From positions 186,001-250,000 of the forward strand of contig CAJJAW010000002.1 of assembly GCA_905182195.1 (NCBI GenBank): a DNA stretch of 64,000 nt, read 5' to 3'. Numbering within the stretch: the first letter of the stretch is position 1; the number at the start of each line of letters is the position of its first letter. Positions 28,365-38,668 of the stretch are shown here, in pieces. The notes beneath the pieces were generated by a model. That model saw only the letters and a list, made by a program, of their open reading frames with translations. It was not told where the DNA came from and ran no database searches. Source of the DNA: Alphaproteobacteria bacterium UBA4588. Its GTDB lineage: Bacteria > Pseudomonadota > Alphaproteobacteria > Rhodobacterales > Rhodobacteraceae. The position numbers were made by a program, and so were the translations under genes.

Positions 28365-30611
28365 ATGGCTAAAATTCCAACTCAGGCGGACATTCTCGAA
28401 TGGATCCGCGCGCACCCAGAAAAATCGTCTAAACGAGATATTGCCAAAGCTTTTGGCATCAAAGGCGCTGCGCGCATTGATCTCAAACAAACGCTGAAGG
28501 AATTAGAGGCCGAAGGGTACATTTCCCAACGCAAGCGAAAGTTTAGTGATCCAGATACATTGCCCCCAGTCTCGGTCCTGCAAATGCTGGGACCTGATGA
28601 ACAGGGCGATATGTTTGCTGTACCTTTGGAATGGGAGGGTACCGGGGCCTTGCCCAAAGTCTTAATGCAGGTGCGCTCAGGCGAACCTGCACTCGGTCAA
28701 GGCGATCGTATTTTGGCTCGCGTGGCCACCACCAAGGATGAAGACAGCCATCAATATAATGGGCAACTGATCCGAGCGATCGGCGCCAACCCTAAACGAG
28801 TACTCGGCATTTTTCGCTCCAACGCCGAGGGTGGCCGTATTGTTGCCATTAACAAAGGTGAGGGCAAGGAATGGATCGTGGGTCCTGATGCCACAGGCGA
28901 AGCAAAAGACGGCGAACTGGTTGAAGCCGAACAGTCCGGCCCCAAAGGACGTCTTGGCCTTCCGCGCGCACGGGTTGTTGCGCGCTTGGGCGATCCATCA
29001 GCACCAAAAGCCGTTTCCCTGATTGCCATTCATCAACATGGGATTCCTGATGCCTTTCCTGATGCAGTTATGGCACAGGCCGATGCCGCCAAACCCGCGA
29101 CCAGCAAAAACCGCGATGATTTGACCGAACTGCCTTTGATCACCATTGATCCCGCCGATGCGCGTGATCACGATGATGCGTGCTGTGCTGTTTTGGATGA
29201 CGATCCTGTCAACCCAGGTGGGTTTTTGCTTTGGGTCGCGATTGCCGATGTCGCTCATTACGTCACGCCTGGATCCATCCTAGATACAGAGGCCAGACGC
29301 CGCGGAAATTCTACCTATTTCCCAGATCGAGTCGTGCCAATGCTACCCGACCGCTTATCAGGCGATCTGTGCTCTTTGCACGAGGGCGTCCCGCGGCCTT
29401 GTATCGCTGTTGAGATGAAGCTCTCTGCCACAGGCGAAAAACTATCACATAGATTTTTGCGCGGCATGATGCGCTCCCCAGCCTCTTTATCTTATGAGGA
29501 AGCACAGGCCGCGATTGATGGAAATCCATCCGAGCGAGCAGCACCTTTAGTTGACCCGGTCCTTACACCCCTATTCGCCGCCTATGACGCGTTGAAAATG
29601 GCCCGCGAGCGGCGCCAACCTTTGGAATTGGATCTGCCGGAACGCAAAATTATCCTGTCTGACGCAGGTAAGGTGGCGTCTATTAATTTTAGTGATCGGC
29701 TGGATGCCCACCGTTTGATCGAAGAATGCATGGTGCTGGCAAATGTGGCCGCTGCAGAAACCCTGATCGCCAAGCAACAACCGCTTTTGTTCCGAGTTCA
29801 TGAGGAACCCAGCCCAGAAAAGCTTGAGTCACTGCGAGAAACGGCCAAATCCGTTGGCCTTGTTCTAGCAAAAGGCCAAGTTTTGCAAACCCGGCACCTC
29901 AATCAATTGCTGCAAGGCGCGGCGGGTAAAGATGAAGCAGAATTAATTAACCTTTCAACATTACGGTCCATGACACAGGCGTACTATAGCCCGCAAAACA
30001 TGTCGCACTTTGGATTGGCCCTTCAGAACTATGCACATTTCACATCACCGATTCGGCGTTACGCGGATCTGTTACTGCATCGAGCTTTGGTTTCTGCGCA
30101 TAGCTGGGGCAAAGACGGGCTGTCGCCGCAAGATGTTGAGATGCTGGACGAGACAGCCAAGCAGATCAGCGACACTGAGCGGCGTTCAATGGTGGCGGAA
30201 CGGGATACAACCGATCGGTATCTGGCGAGCTTCATGGCCGAGCGGGTTGGAAATGAATTTTCTGGCCGTATTTCAGGAATCGCGCGTTTTGGCATTTTCG
30301 TTAAGCTGGATGAAACTGGGGCCGATGGCCTGGTGCCTATCCGCTCTTTGGGTCGTGAGTATTTTGAGCATGACGCCGAAACTCAAACCCTTCGCGGCAC
30401 CGAGAGTGGCACCGTAATTGGGCTGGGCCAGCGCGCGGTTGTAAGGCTTTCCGGAGCAACCCCAGTGACCGGGGGCATTTTGCTAGAATTGTTGGAATTG
30501 GAAGACTCAAAGTTGCAAAAGCGCCCAGGAAGACGCAAAAACGGGTACTCAGGCAGTAAACGTGGCTCCCCAAAGGGCAAATCCAGAAAGGTTACCAGAA
30601 AGCAGCAATGA
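28365..30611 (+). CDS. rnr: ribonuclease R
   Basis: A 748-aa 3'-to-5' exoribonuclease of the RNB family that degrades structured RNA and takes part in trans-translation. Domain order: N-terminal helix-turn-helix-like region (ILEWIRAHPEKSSKRDIAKAF), cold-shock domains, the RNB catalytic core with TIDPADARDHDDA carrying the metal-binding aspartates, then an S1 domain (FSGRISGIARFGIFVKL) and a lysine-rich tail. Length is normal. No strong Shine-Dalgarno is seen. It overlaps the following lytic transglycosylase by 4 nt. Confidence 0.95.
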   Translation: MAKIPTQADILEWIRAHPEKSSKRDIAKAFGIKGAARIDLKQTLKELEAEGYISQRKRKFSDPDTLPPVSVLQMLGPDEQGDMFAVPLEWEGTGALPKVLMQVRSGEPALGQGDRILARVATTKDEDSHQYNGQLIRAIGANPKRVLGIFRSNAEGGRIVAINKGEGKEWIVGPDATGEAKDGELVEAEQSGPKGRLGLPRARVVARLGDPSAPKAVSLIAIHQHGIPDAFPDAVMAQADAAKPATSKNRDDLTELPLITIDPADARDHDDACCAVLDDDPVNPGGFLLWVAIADVAHYVTPGSILDTEARRRGNSTYFPDRVVPMLPDRLSGDLCSLHEGVPRPCIAVEMKLSATGEKLSHRFLRGMMRSPASLSYEEAQAAIDGNPSERAAPLVDPVLTPLFAAYDALKMARERRQPLELDLPERKIILSDAGKVASINFSDRLDAHRLIEECMVLANVAAAETLIAKQQPLLFRVHEEPSPEKLESLRETAKSVGLVLAKGQVLQTRHLNQLLQGAAGKDEAELINLSTLRSMTQAYYSPQNMSHFGLALQNYAHFTSPIRRYADLLLHRALVSAHSWGKDGLSPQDVEMLDETAKQISDTERRSMVAERDTTDRYLASFMAERVGNEFSGRISGIARFGIFVKLDETGADGLVPIRSLGREYFEHDAETQTLRGTESGTVIGLGQRAVVRLSGATPVTGGILLELLELEDSKLQKRPGRRKNGYSGSKRGSPKGKSRKVTRKQQ

Positions 30612-31720
30612 CGTTTGAAAGCTGGAAATCCGACTTTTTAATACGCGCCGCAGATGATGGGGTGCCAGCGGCAATTCTGAATCAAGTTTCTCCTTTTTTG
30701 ACATCCGCCACCGGTGCAGCGCAGGCTGATATGGCCCAACCCGAAGCACGAAAAACCCTGCAGCACTATGTTGAGCGGGCCGTCAGTGATAAACGCGTGG
30801 CACAGGGGCGGATGTCTATCGCGCAGTATGATGCAATTTTCGATCAAATTGAAACTGACTATCAAGTGGACCGCCATGTCATTGCGGCGATTTGGGGGAT
30901 GGAATCCAACTATGGCAGCATCCGAGGCGATGTTCCGGTGATTTCGGCTTTGGCCACATTGGCAGCTCAGGGTCGAAGAGCCCCAATGTTTGAATCCCAA
31001 CTTTTAGCTGCCTTTGAGATTGTCACCCGTGGCATCAAAACGCCAGAACAAATGCTGGGAAGTTGGGCTGGGGCTATGGGGCACACGCAGTTTATGCCCA
31101 AATCCTATATCGATTTTGCCGTCTCTGCCAATAATGGCCGCCCCGATATTTGGGCTGAAGATCCAGCAGATGCTTTGGTCTCCACTGCCCATTTTTTGGT
31201 GTGCCACGGCTGGAAGGGCGACCTGCCTTGGGGTACGCCTACGGATGTGCCTAAGACTGAAAACCTACACGGCCTGCGCCATCTTCCTCCTCAGAATCTC
31301 ACCCATTGGAACTCACTTGGTATTTTACCACAAAGAGCGGGTGCTATTAATTATGAAGCGCGATTAATCTTACCCGGCGGCGTTGCCTCATTGGGTTTTG
31401 TCGTATCAGAGAATTTTGATGCCTTGCTGCGCTATAACAATGCAGCAGCTTATGCGATTGCCGTTGGCCATTTGGCCGATCGTCTAAAAGGCGCGCCGGC
31501 CCTCACGTTCCCACCGGGCGGTGATGCACGCGGCTTAACGCAGCCTGAAATGCGGTTTGTGCAATCACGACTAACCGAGTTGGGCTTTGATACCCTTGGG
31601 GCAGATGGGTTTTCTGGGCCAAAGACCGAGATGGCCGCAGAGGCTTTTCAAGCCGTACAGGGTTTGCCAGTGGATGGGTTTGTGGGTCTGGCATTGTTGA
31701 GGCATTTAGAAACGCTTTAA
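30608..31720 (+). CDS. lytic murein transglycosylase (MltB-like, SLT_2 plus peptidoglycan-binding domain)
   Basis: A 370-aa protein with an SLT_2 domain (about 1-285) and a C-terminal PG_binding_1 domain (about 305-370; LTQPEMRFVQSRLTELGF). The catalytic Glu is in IAAIWGMESNYGSIRG, and SWAGAMGHTQFMPKSYIDFA is the MltB signature. It cleaves glycan strands to 1,6-anhydromuropeptides. Oddly, no signal peptide or lipobox is present: the start at 30608 overlaps the rnr stop, and the protein begins right where the mature domain would. The upstream frame is closed, so the export signal is lost or export is not used. Confidence 0.85.
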   Translation: MTFESWKSDFLIRAADDGVPAAILNQVSPFLTSATGAAQADMAQPEARKTLQHYVERAVSDKRVAQGRMSIAQYDAIFDQIETDYQVDRHVIAAIWGMESNYGSIRGDVPVISALATLAAQGRRAPMFESQLLAAFEIVTRGIKTPEQMLGSWAGAMGHTQFMPKSYIDFAVSANNGRPDIWAEDPADALVSTAHFLVCHGWKGDLPWGTPTDVPKTENLHGLRHLPPQNLTHWNSLGILPQRAGAINYEARLILPGGVASLGFVVSENFDALLRYNNAAAYAIAVGHLADRLKGAPALTFPPGGDARGLTQPEMRFVQSRLTELGFDTLGADGFSGPKTEMAAEAFQAVQGLPVDGFVGLALLRHLETL

Positions 31721-31749
31721 CCCGAGACTATCTTCAAATTCTGCAGATT

Positions 31750-34700
31750 TTATTGCAGATCAGCCCCCACCCGTTGAGGTTGTCTTTTACCCACCTGCGC
31801 AACACCTTTCCCTACCACCACAGCCGCGACAGGACCCTGCCCCATGCCTGGGGTTAGGCGGTGCCGGATCAATGCCACAGGATGGGCGCGCAGAGTCAAA
31901 CGCATGGATACGTAGTCTTCTACCACCTCCTCGCCCTCCGTCATTTGTGGCAAATGCACCTGTGGCTCAACAATGCCTTCCCCCTCTAAATTTTGTGAAA
32001 AAAGCGGTAAGGGGCGATCCGCCGTAATGACCTTAGCCGCCCACAGCGCTGCACGACGTGATAAGCCTAGGCTATGAAAGGCATCGGCTTCCGCCAAGGC
32101 TTGAATCATTTTTGGGCTGATGCCCGCCTTCCGCCAAACCGCATCAACATCCATATAGCCATTGCCGCGCGCGGCAGTCAGCCATGCCACCTCATCCTCA
32201 GACATGCTTTTGACTTGTCTAAATCCTAATCTTATCGCCAAGCCATCGCTCCCATCCGGCTCCATCACATTATCCCAATAACTGGCGTTGACGCAGACAG
32301 GCCGGACCTGAACCTCATGGGCGCGGGCATCACGAACAATTTGGGCAGGAGCATAAAACCCCATGGGCTGGGCATTCAACAAAGCACAGGCGAATATCCC
32401 CGGATGATGACGCTTCAACCAGCTCGAAACATAGACCAACAGGGCAAAACTGGCCGCATGGCTTTCGGGGAAACCATAGGCCCCAAAGCCTTCAATCTGG
32501 GCAAAACATCTGGCAGCGAAGTCCCCTTCATAACCGTTGCGCCGCATGCCACGCATGAAAAGGGATTTAAATTCACTAACATTTCCGTGCTTTTTGAATG
32601 TGGCCAATGAGCGGCGTAGGCGGTCGGCTTGCTCCGGGGTAAACCCTGCACCCACGATCGCGATTTGCATAGCTTGCTCTTGAAACAATGGCACTCCCAG
32701 TGTTTTTCCTAAGACGGCACCCAACGCATCCGAAGGGAAACTCACCGCCTCCTCCCCATTGCGGCGACGGATATAAGGATGCACCATATCACCCTGAATG
32801 GGACCGGGTCGAATGATCGCCACCTCAATGACAAGATCATAAAAGGTGCGTGGACGCATGCGCGGCAAGAAATTCATCTGCGCTCGGCTCTCAACCTGAA
32901 ACACACCAACACTATCTGCCCGACACAGCATATCGTAAACGTCAGGATCTTCCGGCGGCAATGTCGCAAGACTATACGCCACCCCATGATGCATGGCGAT
33001 CAGATCAAAGGCTTTGCGGATACAGGTCAGCATGCCCAGAGCCAAAATATCCACCTTCAAAATACCCAGGCTGTCGATATCATCCTTGTCCCAACAGATC
33101 ACAGTACGCCCTTCCATTGTGGCGTTCTCGATTGGCACCAGCTCATCCAACCGTCCATCGGTCACGATAAACCCGCCAACATGCTGTGACAGATGTCGCG
33201 GAAAACCGATCACCTCATAGATCAAAGCTATGGTTTGGCGAAGGTGAGGATCACTGGCATCAAGACCAATTTCAGCCATACGGCTGGCCTCCAGGCCTTT
33301 GGCTGAGAAAAACCCCCAGAGCTGAGACGAGAGCGCACCAATTGTATCTTCAGACAGACCCATGGCGCGGCCCACTTCGCGAATGGCTCGCTTGCCCCTG
33401 TAATGCACCACCGTGGCACAAAGCCCGGCGCGATGCCTGCCGTAGCGCGCATAGATATGCTGGATCACCTCTTCGCGGCGCTCATGCTCGAAATCCACAT
33501 CAATGTCAGGAGGCTCATTGCGGGCCTCTGAAACAAAGCGCTCAAACACCATGGTGCCCACCTCCGGGCTTACAGAGGTGACACCCAAACAATAGCACAC
33601 CACAGAATTGGCAGCAGATCCCCGGCCTTGGCACAGAATACCACGCGACCGGGCGAAGGCCACAATATCATTTACGGTCAAGAAATATGGCTCATACTCC
33701 AGCTTACTGATCAAAGACAGCTCATGCTCGATCAATCCTTTGACCCTCTCGCTGGCGCCATTGGGATAACGCCACTCTAGTCCTTCATAAGCCAAGCGCC
33801 ACAGTCGGTCTGCAGGCGTCTCGCCTTCGGTCAGCTCTGAAGGATATTCATATCGCAGGCTATCAAGAGAAAAACCAAGACGCTCCAACACTCGCCCCGT
33901 TTGGGTCAAAGCATCAGGATAGGTCTGAAACAAAACGGCGGCCTCAGCAGCAGAGCGGATGCGTTGCTCCGCATTCACCTGTGCCGCACGGCCCAAAGCA
34001 TCCACCCGCACCCCAAGACGAATTGCGGTCAAAGCATCAGTTAAGCGTCGACGCGACCCATGATGCATTACCGGGGCGGCAGAGGCCACCAAGGGCACAG
34101 AAAGCGTGTGAGCAAGGGCAGCGATATTCTTAAATTGGTGGGTATCCTGGCCATCATAGGCAGGGGCCAAAAAGAGCATCACATCTTGGGGGAAGCGGCG
34201 TATCAAACTGCGCGCCTGTGACACCCATGAGGTTGCACCAGCCTGCACCTTCTCAGTTGGTGGCGCGTGCAGCACCATCAATTGATCGCCCCCAAACTCC
34301 AGTAAATCCGTCAAGCCCAATGTCGCAGGTCCCTTTCTCCGCTCGCAACCGACCCCGCGAAATCAAACGACACAGCCTACCCCACCCAGACCGGTTGACA
34401 GGCAAGAGTGTGGCCGCAAAACCGTCCCGCAATACGATCTTAGCCGCTGGAAGCAAGCGCGGCGTGTTATAAATCTGCGCAGAAGGGCTGGGCTTACACT
34501 CAAGCGGGGCGGGTGGTCCAATCAATCCGACGCCCCTATCAAAAGTCTGCCGTTCAGCCACTAAACGCGCGATTTCACGCGATCTTGTGTGTGCCCTCAC
34601 AATCCCCGCAACAGAATTCACATCAGCAATCGCCACCGCAGACAGGCCCAAGAGTGCCGCACGGTCCATATATTCTTCAGGATGCGACCCACCGGTGAGA

Positions 34701-34780
34701 AAGGTGAAATTCGAGCAGGCCTGCAGTTCCGCCCAAGGGCGCTGCGGCTTTAGCAGGTGAATTACATCGGACAAAGGCAT
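31750..34780 (-). pseudogene. dnaE2: error-prone DNA polymerase DnaE2, split by one frameshift
   Basis: The two pieces together give a near full-length ImuC/DnaE2 (about 1,009 aa), the lesion-bypass C-family polymerase of the SOS mutasome. The N-terminal PHP part runs from the ATG at 34780 (ELQACSNFTFLTGGSHPEEY) to RGRLRAEKGTCDIGL; the rest continues as TDLLEFGGDQL in another frame. One extra base within 34308-34318 accounts for the break (removing a G of the GACGGAT run restores LDDLLEF). The polymerase core is otherwise intact, with PDIDVDFEHERREEV carrying catalytic aspartates. No imuA or imuB is next to it, although they usually accompany this gene. Sequencing error or real inactivation are both possible. 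Confidence 0.85.
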
Positions 34781-34912
34781 AACGGCAAACCAAGTAAGTG
34801 ATTCCACCCAGCACTTTGTTCACACTTTGTTCTAACGTTCAATTCTATTGTCGTTAGGTTTCGCTTTTCCTCGATTGCCAAGCCACATAGACTGTCCAAA
34901 ACGGAGGAAATC

Positions 34913-36088
34913 ATGACAGACATCGTAATTCTAGGCGGCGCCCGCACCGCAATTGGCACATTTGGTGGCAGCTTGGCAGGGGTTACTCCCATCGATCTTG
35001 GCGCCATAGTGGCCAAAGCAGCCTTAGAGCGCGCTCAGGTTGAAGGCGGTCAAATTGGTCATGTAGCCTTTGGCCATGTCATCAACACCGAGCCGCGCGA
35101 TATGTACCTATCACGAGTTGCAGCGCTTCAGGCTGGAATTTCCGACAGCACGCCTGCGATGAATGTAAACCGCCTGTGCGGCTCAGGCTTACAAGCCATA
35201 GTGTCGGTTGCACAATCGCTGATTCTGGGCGACATCGAATTTGGATTGGCCGGTGGCGCAGAAAATATGAGCCGATCTCCCTATATCATGCAATCGCAAC
35301 GATGGGGTCAAAAGATGGGTGACGTCAAAACGCTAGATATGATGCTGGGCGCGTTGCATTGCCCCTTTGGCACAGGCCATATGGGCATTACCGCAGAAAA
35401 CGTAGCGCAAGAGAATGCGGTGACACGAGCAGATCAAGACGCCTTCGCTCTTGAAAGCCAGAACCGAGCGGCGGCAGCCATCGCCGATGGTCGCTTTGTG
35501 GATCAAATCACGCCAGTGTCGATTAAGGTCAAGCGCGACATGGTAGATTTCATCACAGACGAACATCCAAAAGCCACAAGCGCTGAGGTTTTGGCCGGGC
35601 TGCGCACCGTGTTTCAAAAAGACGGCACCGTGACTGCAGGCAACGCCTCAGGCATCAATGACGGGGCTGCGGCTATTGTTTTGGCCCGCGCCGATGCGGC
35701 CGAACGCGCGGGACTGACACCTAAGTTTCGTCTGCTCGGCTATGGCCACGCTGGCGTGCGCCCTGAAGTCATGGGGATTGGACCAGTTCCAGCCGTTGAA
35801 AATCTAATGGCGAAAACAGGTCTCTCGATTGGTGATTTCAACGTGGTGGAAAGCAACGAAGCTTTTGCGGCACAGGCTGTTGCAGTGAACCGAGGCCTTG
35901 GCCTAGATCCAGCACGGGTGAACCCGAATGGCGGTGCCATTGCTTTGGGTCACCCAGTCGGTGCCACGGGCGCGATCATCATGGTGAAGTTGATGGCCGA
36001 GCTGGAGCGCAGTGGCGGCAAAAGAGGGCTGGCTACTATGTGCATCGGCGGCGGCCAGGGGATCGCTGTGGCGATTGAACGTATTTAA
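34913..36088 (+). CDS. acetyl-CoA C-acetyltransferase (thiolase)
   Basis: A 391-aa biosynthetic-type thiolase that condenses two acetyl-CoA or cleaves acetoacetyl-CoA. The nucleophilic Cys is in NVNRLCGSGLQAI, the His site in NPNGGAIALGHPVGATGA, and the second Cys in MCIGGGQGIAV. The start TDIVILGGARTAIGTFGG is typical, and CGGAGGA lies before the ATG. Without a phaB neighbour, a role in polyhydroxybutyrate synthesis (PhaA), in beta-oxidation or in ketone metabolism cannot be separated. A perfect hairpin follows its stop. Confidence 0.93.
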   Translation: MTDIVILGGARTAIGTFGGSLAGVTPIDLGAIVAKAALERAQVEGGQIGHVAFGHVINTEPRDMYLSRVAALQAGISDSTPAMNVNRLCGSGLQAIVSVAQSLILGDIEFGLAGGAENMSRSPYIMQSQRWGQKMGDVKTLDMMLGALHCPFGTGHMGITAENVAQENAVTRADQDAFALESQNRAAAAIADGRFVDQITPVSIKVKRDMVDFITDEHPKATSAEVLAGLRTVFQKDGTVTAGNASGINDGAAAIVLARADAAERAGLTPKFRLLGYGHAGVRPEVMGIGPVPAVENLMAKTGLSIGDFNVVESNEAFAAQAVAVNRGLGLDPARVNPNGGAIALGHPVGATGAIIMVKLMAELERSGGKRGLATMCIGGGQGIAVAIERI

Positions 36089-36096
36089 TCTCAAGA

Positions 36097-36129
36097 TAGG
36101 CGCCGCCTCTCACATAAGGGCGGCGCCTA
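36097..36129. terminator. bidirectional hairpin between thiolase and cytochrome c genes
   Basis: A perfect 11-bp stem, TAGGCGCCGCC (36097-36107) with GGCGGCGCCTA (36119-36129), and an 11-nt loop. It fills the 47-bp gap between two convergent genes, so it probably ends both transcripts. The T-run is short on the plus side (GATTTATT) and absent on the minus side. Confidence 0.65.
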
Positions 36130-36135
36130 GATTTA

Positions 36136-36579
36136 TTACTCAGCAGACAAGCTGAACAAATACGCATAAACATTGCGCGCATCTTCTTCATCCCGCACTT
36201 TATAGCTCATCTTTGCACGGGCCTTTTTGTCATCCAAGAAAGTACGCAAAAAGCCTTTGGGGTCTTGAACATACGCCACAAAAGTTTCTTCATTCCAAAT
36301 CAAACCATTTTCAGCACCAGCGGTCACAATGGATTTACCGTAGCGGTAATCCTTAACCATGCCAGCACCCGCCCCTGCAATATTGTAGAGGTTTGGTCCA
36401 GATTTTCCATTACGGCCCGCAAGCTTTTCGCCGTCATCATTCACAACAAGATGGCAGGCCACGCATTGTTTACCGAACACGGCTTCACCAGCAACAGCAT
36501 CGCCAGTCGCCGCATGGCCGCCAGCTAGAACCGGTGAGGCCAGCATAAGTGATAGGGCTGCAATTAAAGTATGTTTCAT
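36136..36579 (-). CDS. cytochrome c, c2/c550-like
   Basis: A 147-aa periplasmic class I cytochrome c. The signal peptide ends near LASPVLAGG, the haem site is CVACH (C39, C42, H43), and the axial Met is expected in RAKMSYKVRDEEDARNVYAYL (about 123). It is an electron carrier between the bc1 complex and terminal oxidases (or a photosynthetic reaction centre in relatives). An open frame extends to 36636, but the ATG at 36579 begins a clean signal peptide after AAGGGAAC. A convergent thiolase gene lies across the hairpin; hemA is upstream on the same strand. Confidence 0.9.
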   Translation of the reverse strand: MKHTLIAALSLMLASPVLAGGHAATGDAVAGEAVFGKQCVACHLVVNDDGEKLAGRNGKSGPNLYNIAGAGAGMVKDYRYGKSIVTAGAENGLIWNEETFVAYVQDPKGFLRTFLDDKKARAKMSYKVRDEEDARNVYAYLFSLSAE

Positions 36580-36666
36580 TCTCAAGTTCCCTTTCGTTCC
36601 ATTTTCTTGATTTAGCCCATCGACAGACCCACTCAAGCCCTTAGCTAAAAAGATAATCGTTTCGTA

Positions 36667-37878
36667 TTAAGCTACGTCACGCGCCAGGGCACATTGCTTC
36701 CACAGCTCAGACAGTGCGGAAACAAGATGATCCACATCCGCATCTGTGTGAAGCGGCGAGGGTGTAAAGCGCAGACGCTCTGTCCCCTTTGGCACCGTTG
36801 GATAATTTATCGGCTGCACGTAAATGCCGAATTTATCCATCAGATAATCCGCCAGCATCTTAGTTTTCACAGCATCCTTGATCATGACAGGCACGATATG
36901 GCTGTCATTTTGCAAATGTGGAATGCCAGCCCGGTCCAAGCCGGCACGCAGGCGGGCCACTTGGGCGCGCTGTCCCAAACGCTCAGCATCACTGGTTTTA
37001 AGATGCACAATCGAGGTGCGGGCCGCAGCCGCCACCGCGGGGGGTAATGCGGTTGTAAAAATGAAACCTGATCCAAAGGAGCGGATAAAATCACAAGTCG
37101 CTTCAGAGCCAGTGATATATCCACCGACACAGCCAAATGCCTTGCCCAACGTACCTTCAATGATATCGATCCTATGCGCCAAACCTTCGCGCTCGCTGAT
37201 ACCACCACCACGAGGGCCGTACATGCCAACCGCATGCACCTCATCAAGATAGGTCAGGGCACCGTGCTGTTCGCAGACATCCAAAATCGCAGCCATTGGC
37301 GCAATGTCCCCGTCCATGGAATACACGCTCTCAAAAGCCACAAGCTTTGGGCGATCCCCACAGGCGGCTAATTTGCGATCCAGATCGTCCACATCATTAT
37401 GCGCCCAGATCATTTTTTCGGCTTTTGAATGGCGAATGCCTTCGATCATCGACGCGTGATTTTCGCTGTCAGACAGGATCACAACATCCGGAATTTTAGC
37501 GCCCAAGGTGGTGAGTGTGGTCCAGTTGGACACATATCCCGAGGTGAACAAAAGCGCCGCTTCCTTGCCATGCAAATCTGCCAATTCACGCTCAAGCAGC
37601 AGGTGGTCATGATTGGTCCCACCTATATTACGCGTACCACCGGCGCCAGTGCCACAACGGCCCACGGCCTCTTGCATAGCAGCAATCACCAATGGATGCT
37701 GACCCATACCTAAATAATCGTTGGAGCACCAAACCGTCACATCACGGGTTCCTCCCTCAAAGTGATTGGTGGCCCGAGGGAATTTGCCCGTACTGCGTTC
37801 CAGATCGGCAAAGTATCGATAATTGCCATCTTGTTTCAGCTGGTCGAGCTGATCTTTGAAAAAACTATCAAACGACAT
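36667..37878 (-). CDS. hemA: 5-aminolevulinate synthase
   Basis: A 403-aa ALA synthase, the PLP enzyme that joins glycine and succinyl-CoA in the C4 (Shemin) pathway of tetrapyrrole synthesis, as in animals and alphaproteobacteria. The PLP lysine is in [16 protein letters not shown], and the family runs [24 protein letters not shown] and [17 protein letters not shown] are present. The product feeds haem for the cytochromes in this window. The 264 bp upstream (37879-38142) show no gene; a partial Fnr-like TTGAT lies in it, but the second half-site is poor. Confidence 0.96.
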   Translation of the reverse strand: MSFDSFFKDQLDQLKQDGNYRYFADLERSTGKFPRATNHFEGGTRDVTVWCSNDYLGMGQHPLVIAAMQEAVGRCGTGAGGTRNIGGTNHDHLLLERELADLHGKEAALLFTSGYVSNWTTLTTLGAKIPDVVILSDSENHASMIEGIRHSKAEKMIWAHNDVDDLDRKLAACGDRPKLVAFESVYSMDGDIAPMAAILDVCEQHGALTYLDEVHAVGMYGPRGGGISEREGLAHRIDIIEGTLGKAFGCVGGYITGSEATCDFIRSFGSGFIFTTALPPAVAAAARTSIVHLKTSDAERLGQRAQVARLRAGLDRAGIPHLQNDSHIVPVMIKDAVKTKMLADYLMDKFGIYVQPINYPTVPKGTERLRFTPSPLHTDADVDHLVSALSELWKQCALARDVA

Positions 37879-38142
37879 CGCAGATTTCTTTCTCTTGCCT
37901 CGGTGAAGCTCACCTTGCCTGAAAAATTTTCACATGACAGGCTTGATCTTTGTATTATAAGGACCTCGCGCAAATATCCGCAGTTCTTCAACCATTTTTT
38001 ACACAGTTGGCCGCGACATTTCAGCCGTCCTCAGGCTTAACTTATAAAATTTGTCCAACATAGGCACCAAACAAGGATGTCCACTGCTTTTGCTTAAATA
38101 AATTTATCCCTATAGACACTGCATAACTTGAGGGCAAAACCA

Positions 38143-38668
38143 ATGGAAATTTTGATTCCCGCGTGGGTGGACGGTACGTTGCAACCGGTTGAAAAGCTGA
38201 AGACCCATCTGCGCGGCCTACGTCATAAGGCCGTGTCTGTCTTTGTGATGCGGGGCGGTGAAACACTTTTACAACGCCGTGCGTTGGAAAAATACCACAC
38301 ACCCGGCCTTTGGGCTAATGCCTGCTGCACGCATCCAGAATGGGACGAGACCGGGCTAGAGTGCACGATCCGAAGGCTGGATGAAGAACTTGGAATTTCC
38401 AAACAAATTCCAATGTATCGTGACACGGTGGAATATCGTGCCGATGTGGGGGGCGGTATGGTTGAACATGAGGTTGTCGAGATATTTTGTCGTCCAAGGC
38501 GATGACATTTCCGTCGTAGAAAATCCAGATGAGGTTATGGATCATCGCTGGGTCAGCTTGCAAAGTTTGGTTGGCGAGATCGCCGAGCGACCACAGGATT
38601 TCACTCCTTGGCTCAAAATCTACCTAGATCAGCATGCCACAAAAATATTCGGCGATCACACCGGATAG
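38143..38668 (+). pseudogene. idi: isopentenyl-diphosphate delta-isomerase, frameshifted
   Basis: The pieces together give a type I IPP isomerase of about 174 aa, which interconverts IPP and DMAPP. The first piece holds LKTHLRGLRHKAVSVFVM, KYHTPGLWANACCTHPEWDE (catalytic Cys and metal-binding His/Glu) and EYRADVGGGMVEHEVVEIF; the second continues ISVVENPDEV and DFTPWLKIYLDQH. An extra T in the TTTT run at 38485-38488 separates them. The start is the ATG at 38143 behind GAGGG. Its end overlaps the convergent yaaA by 45 bp. The deoxyxylulose phosphate pathway makes both isomers, so loss could be tolerated. Confidence 0.85.

Noticed and set aside
37900-38000. FnrL-type box upstream of hemA
   Set aside because: TTGAT is present but the second half-site does not match ATCAA at the right spacing.
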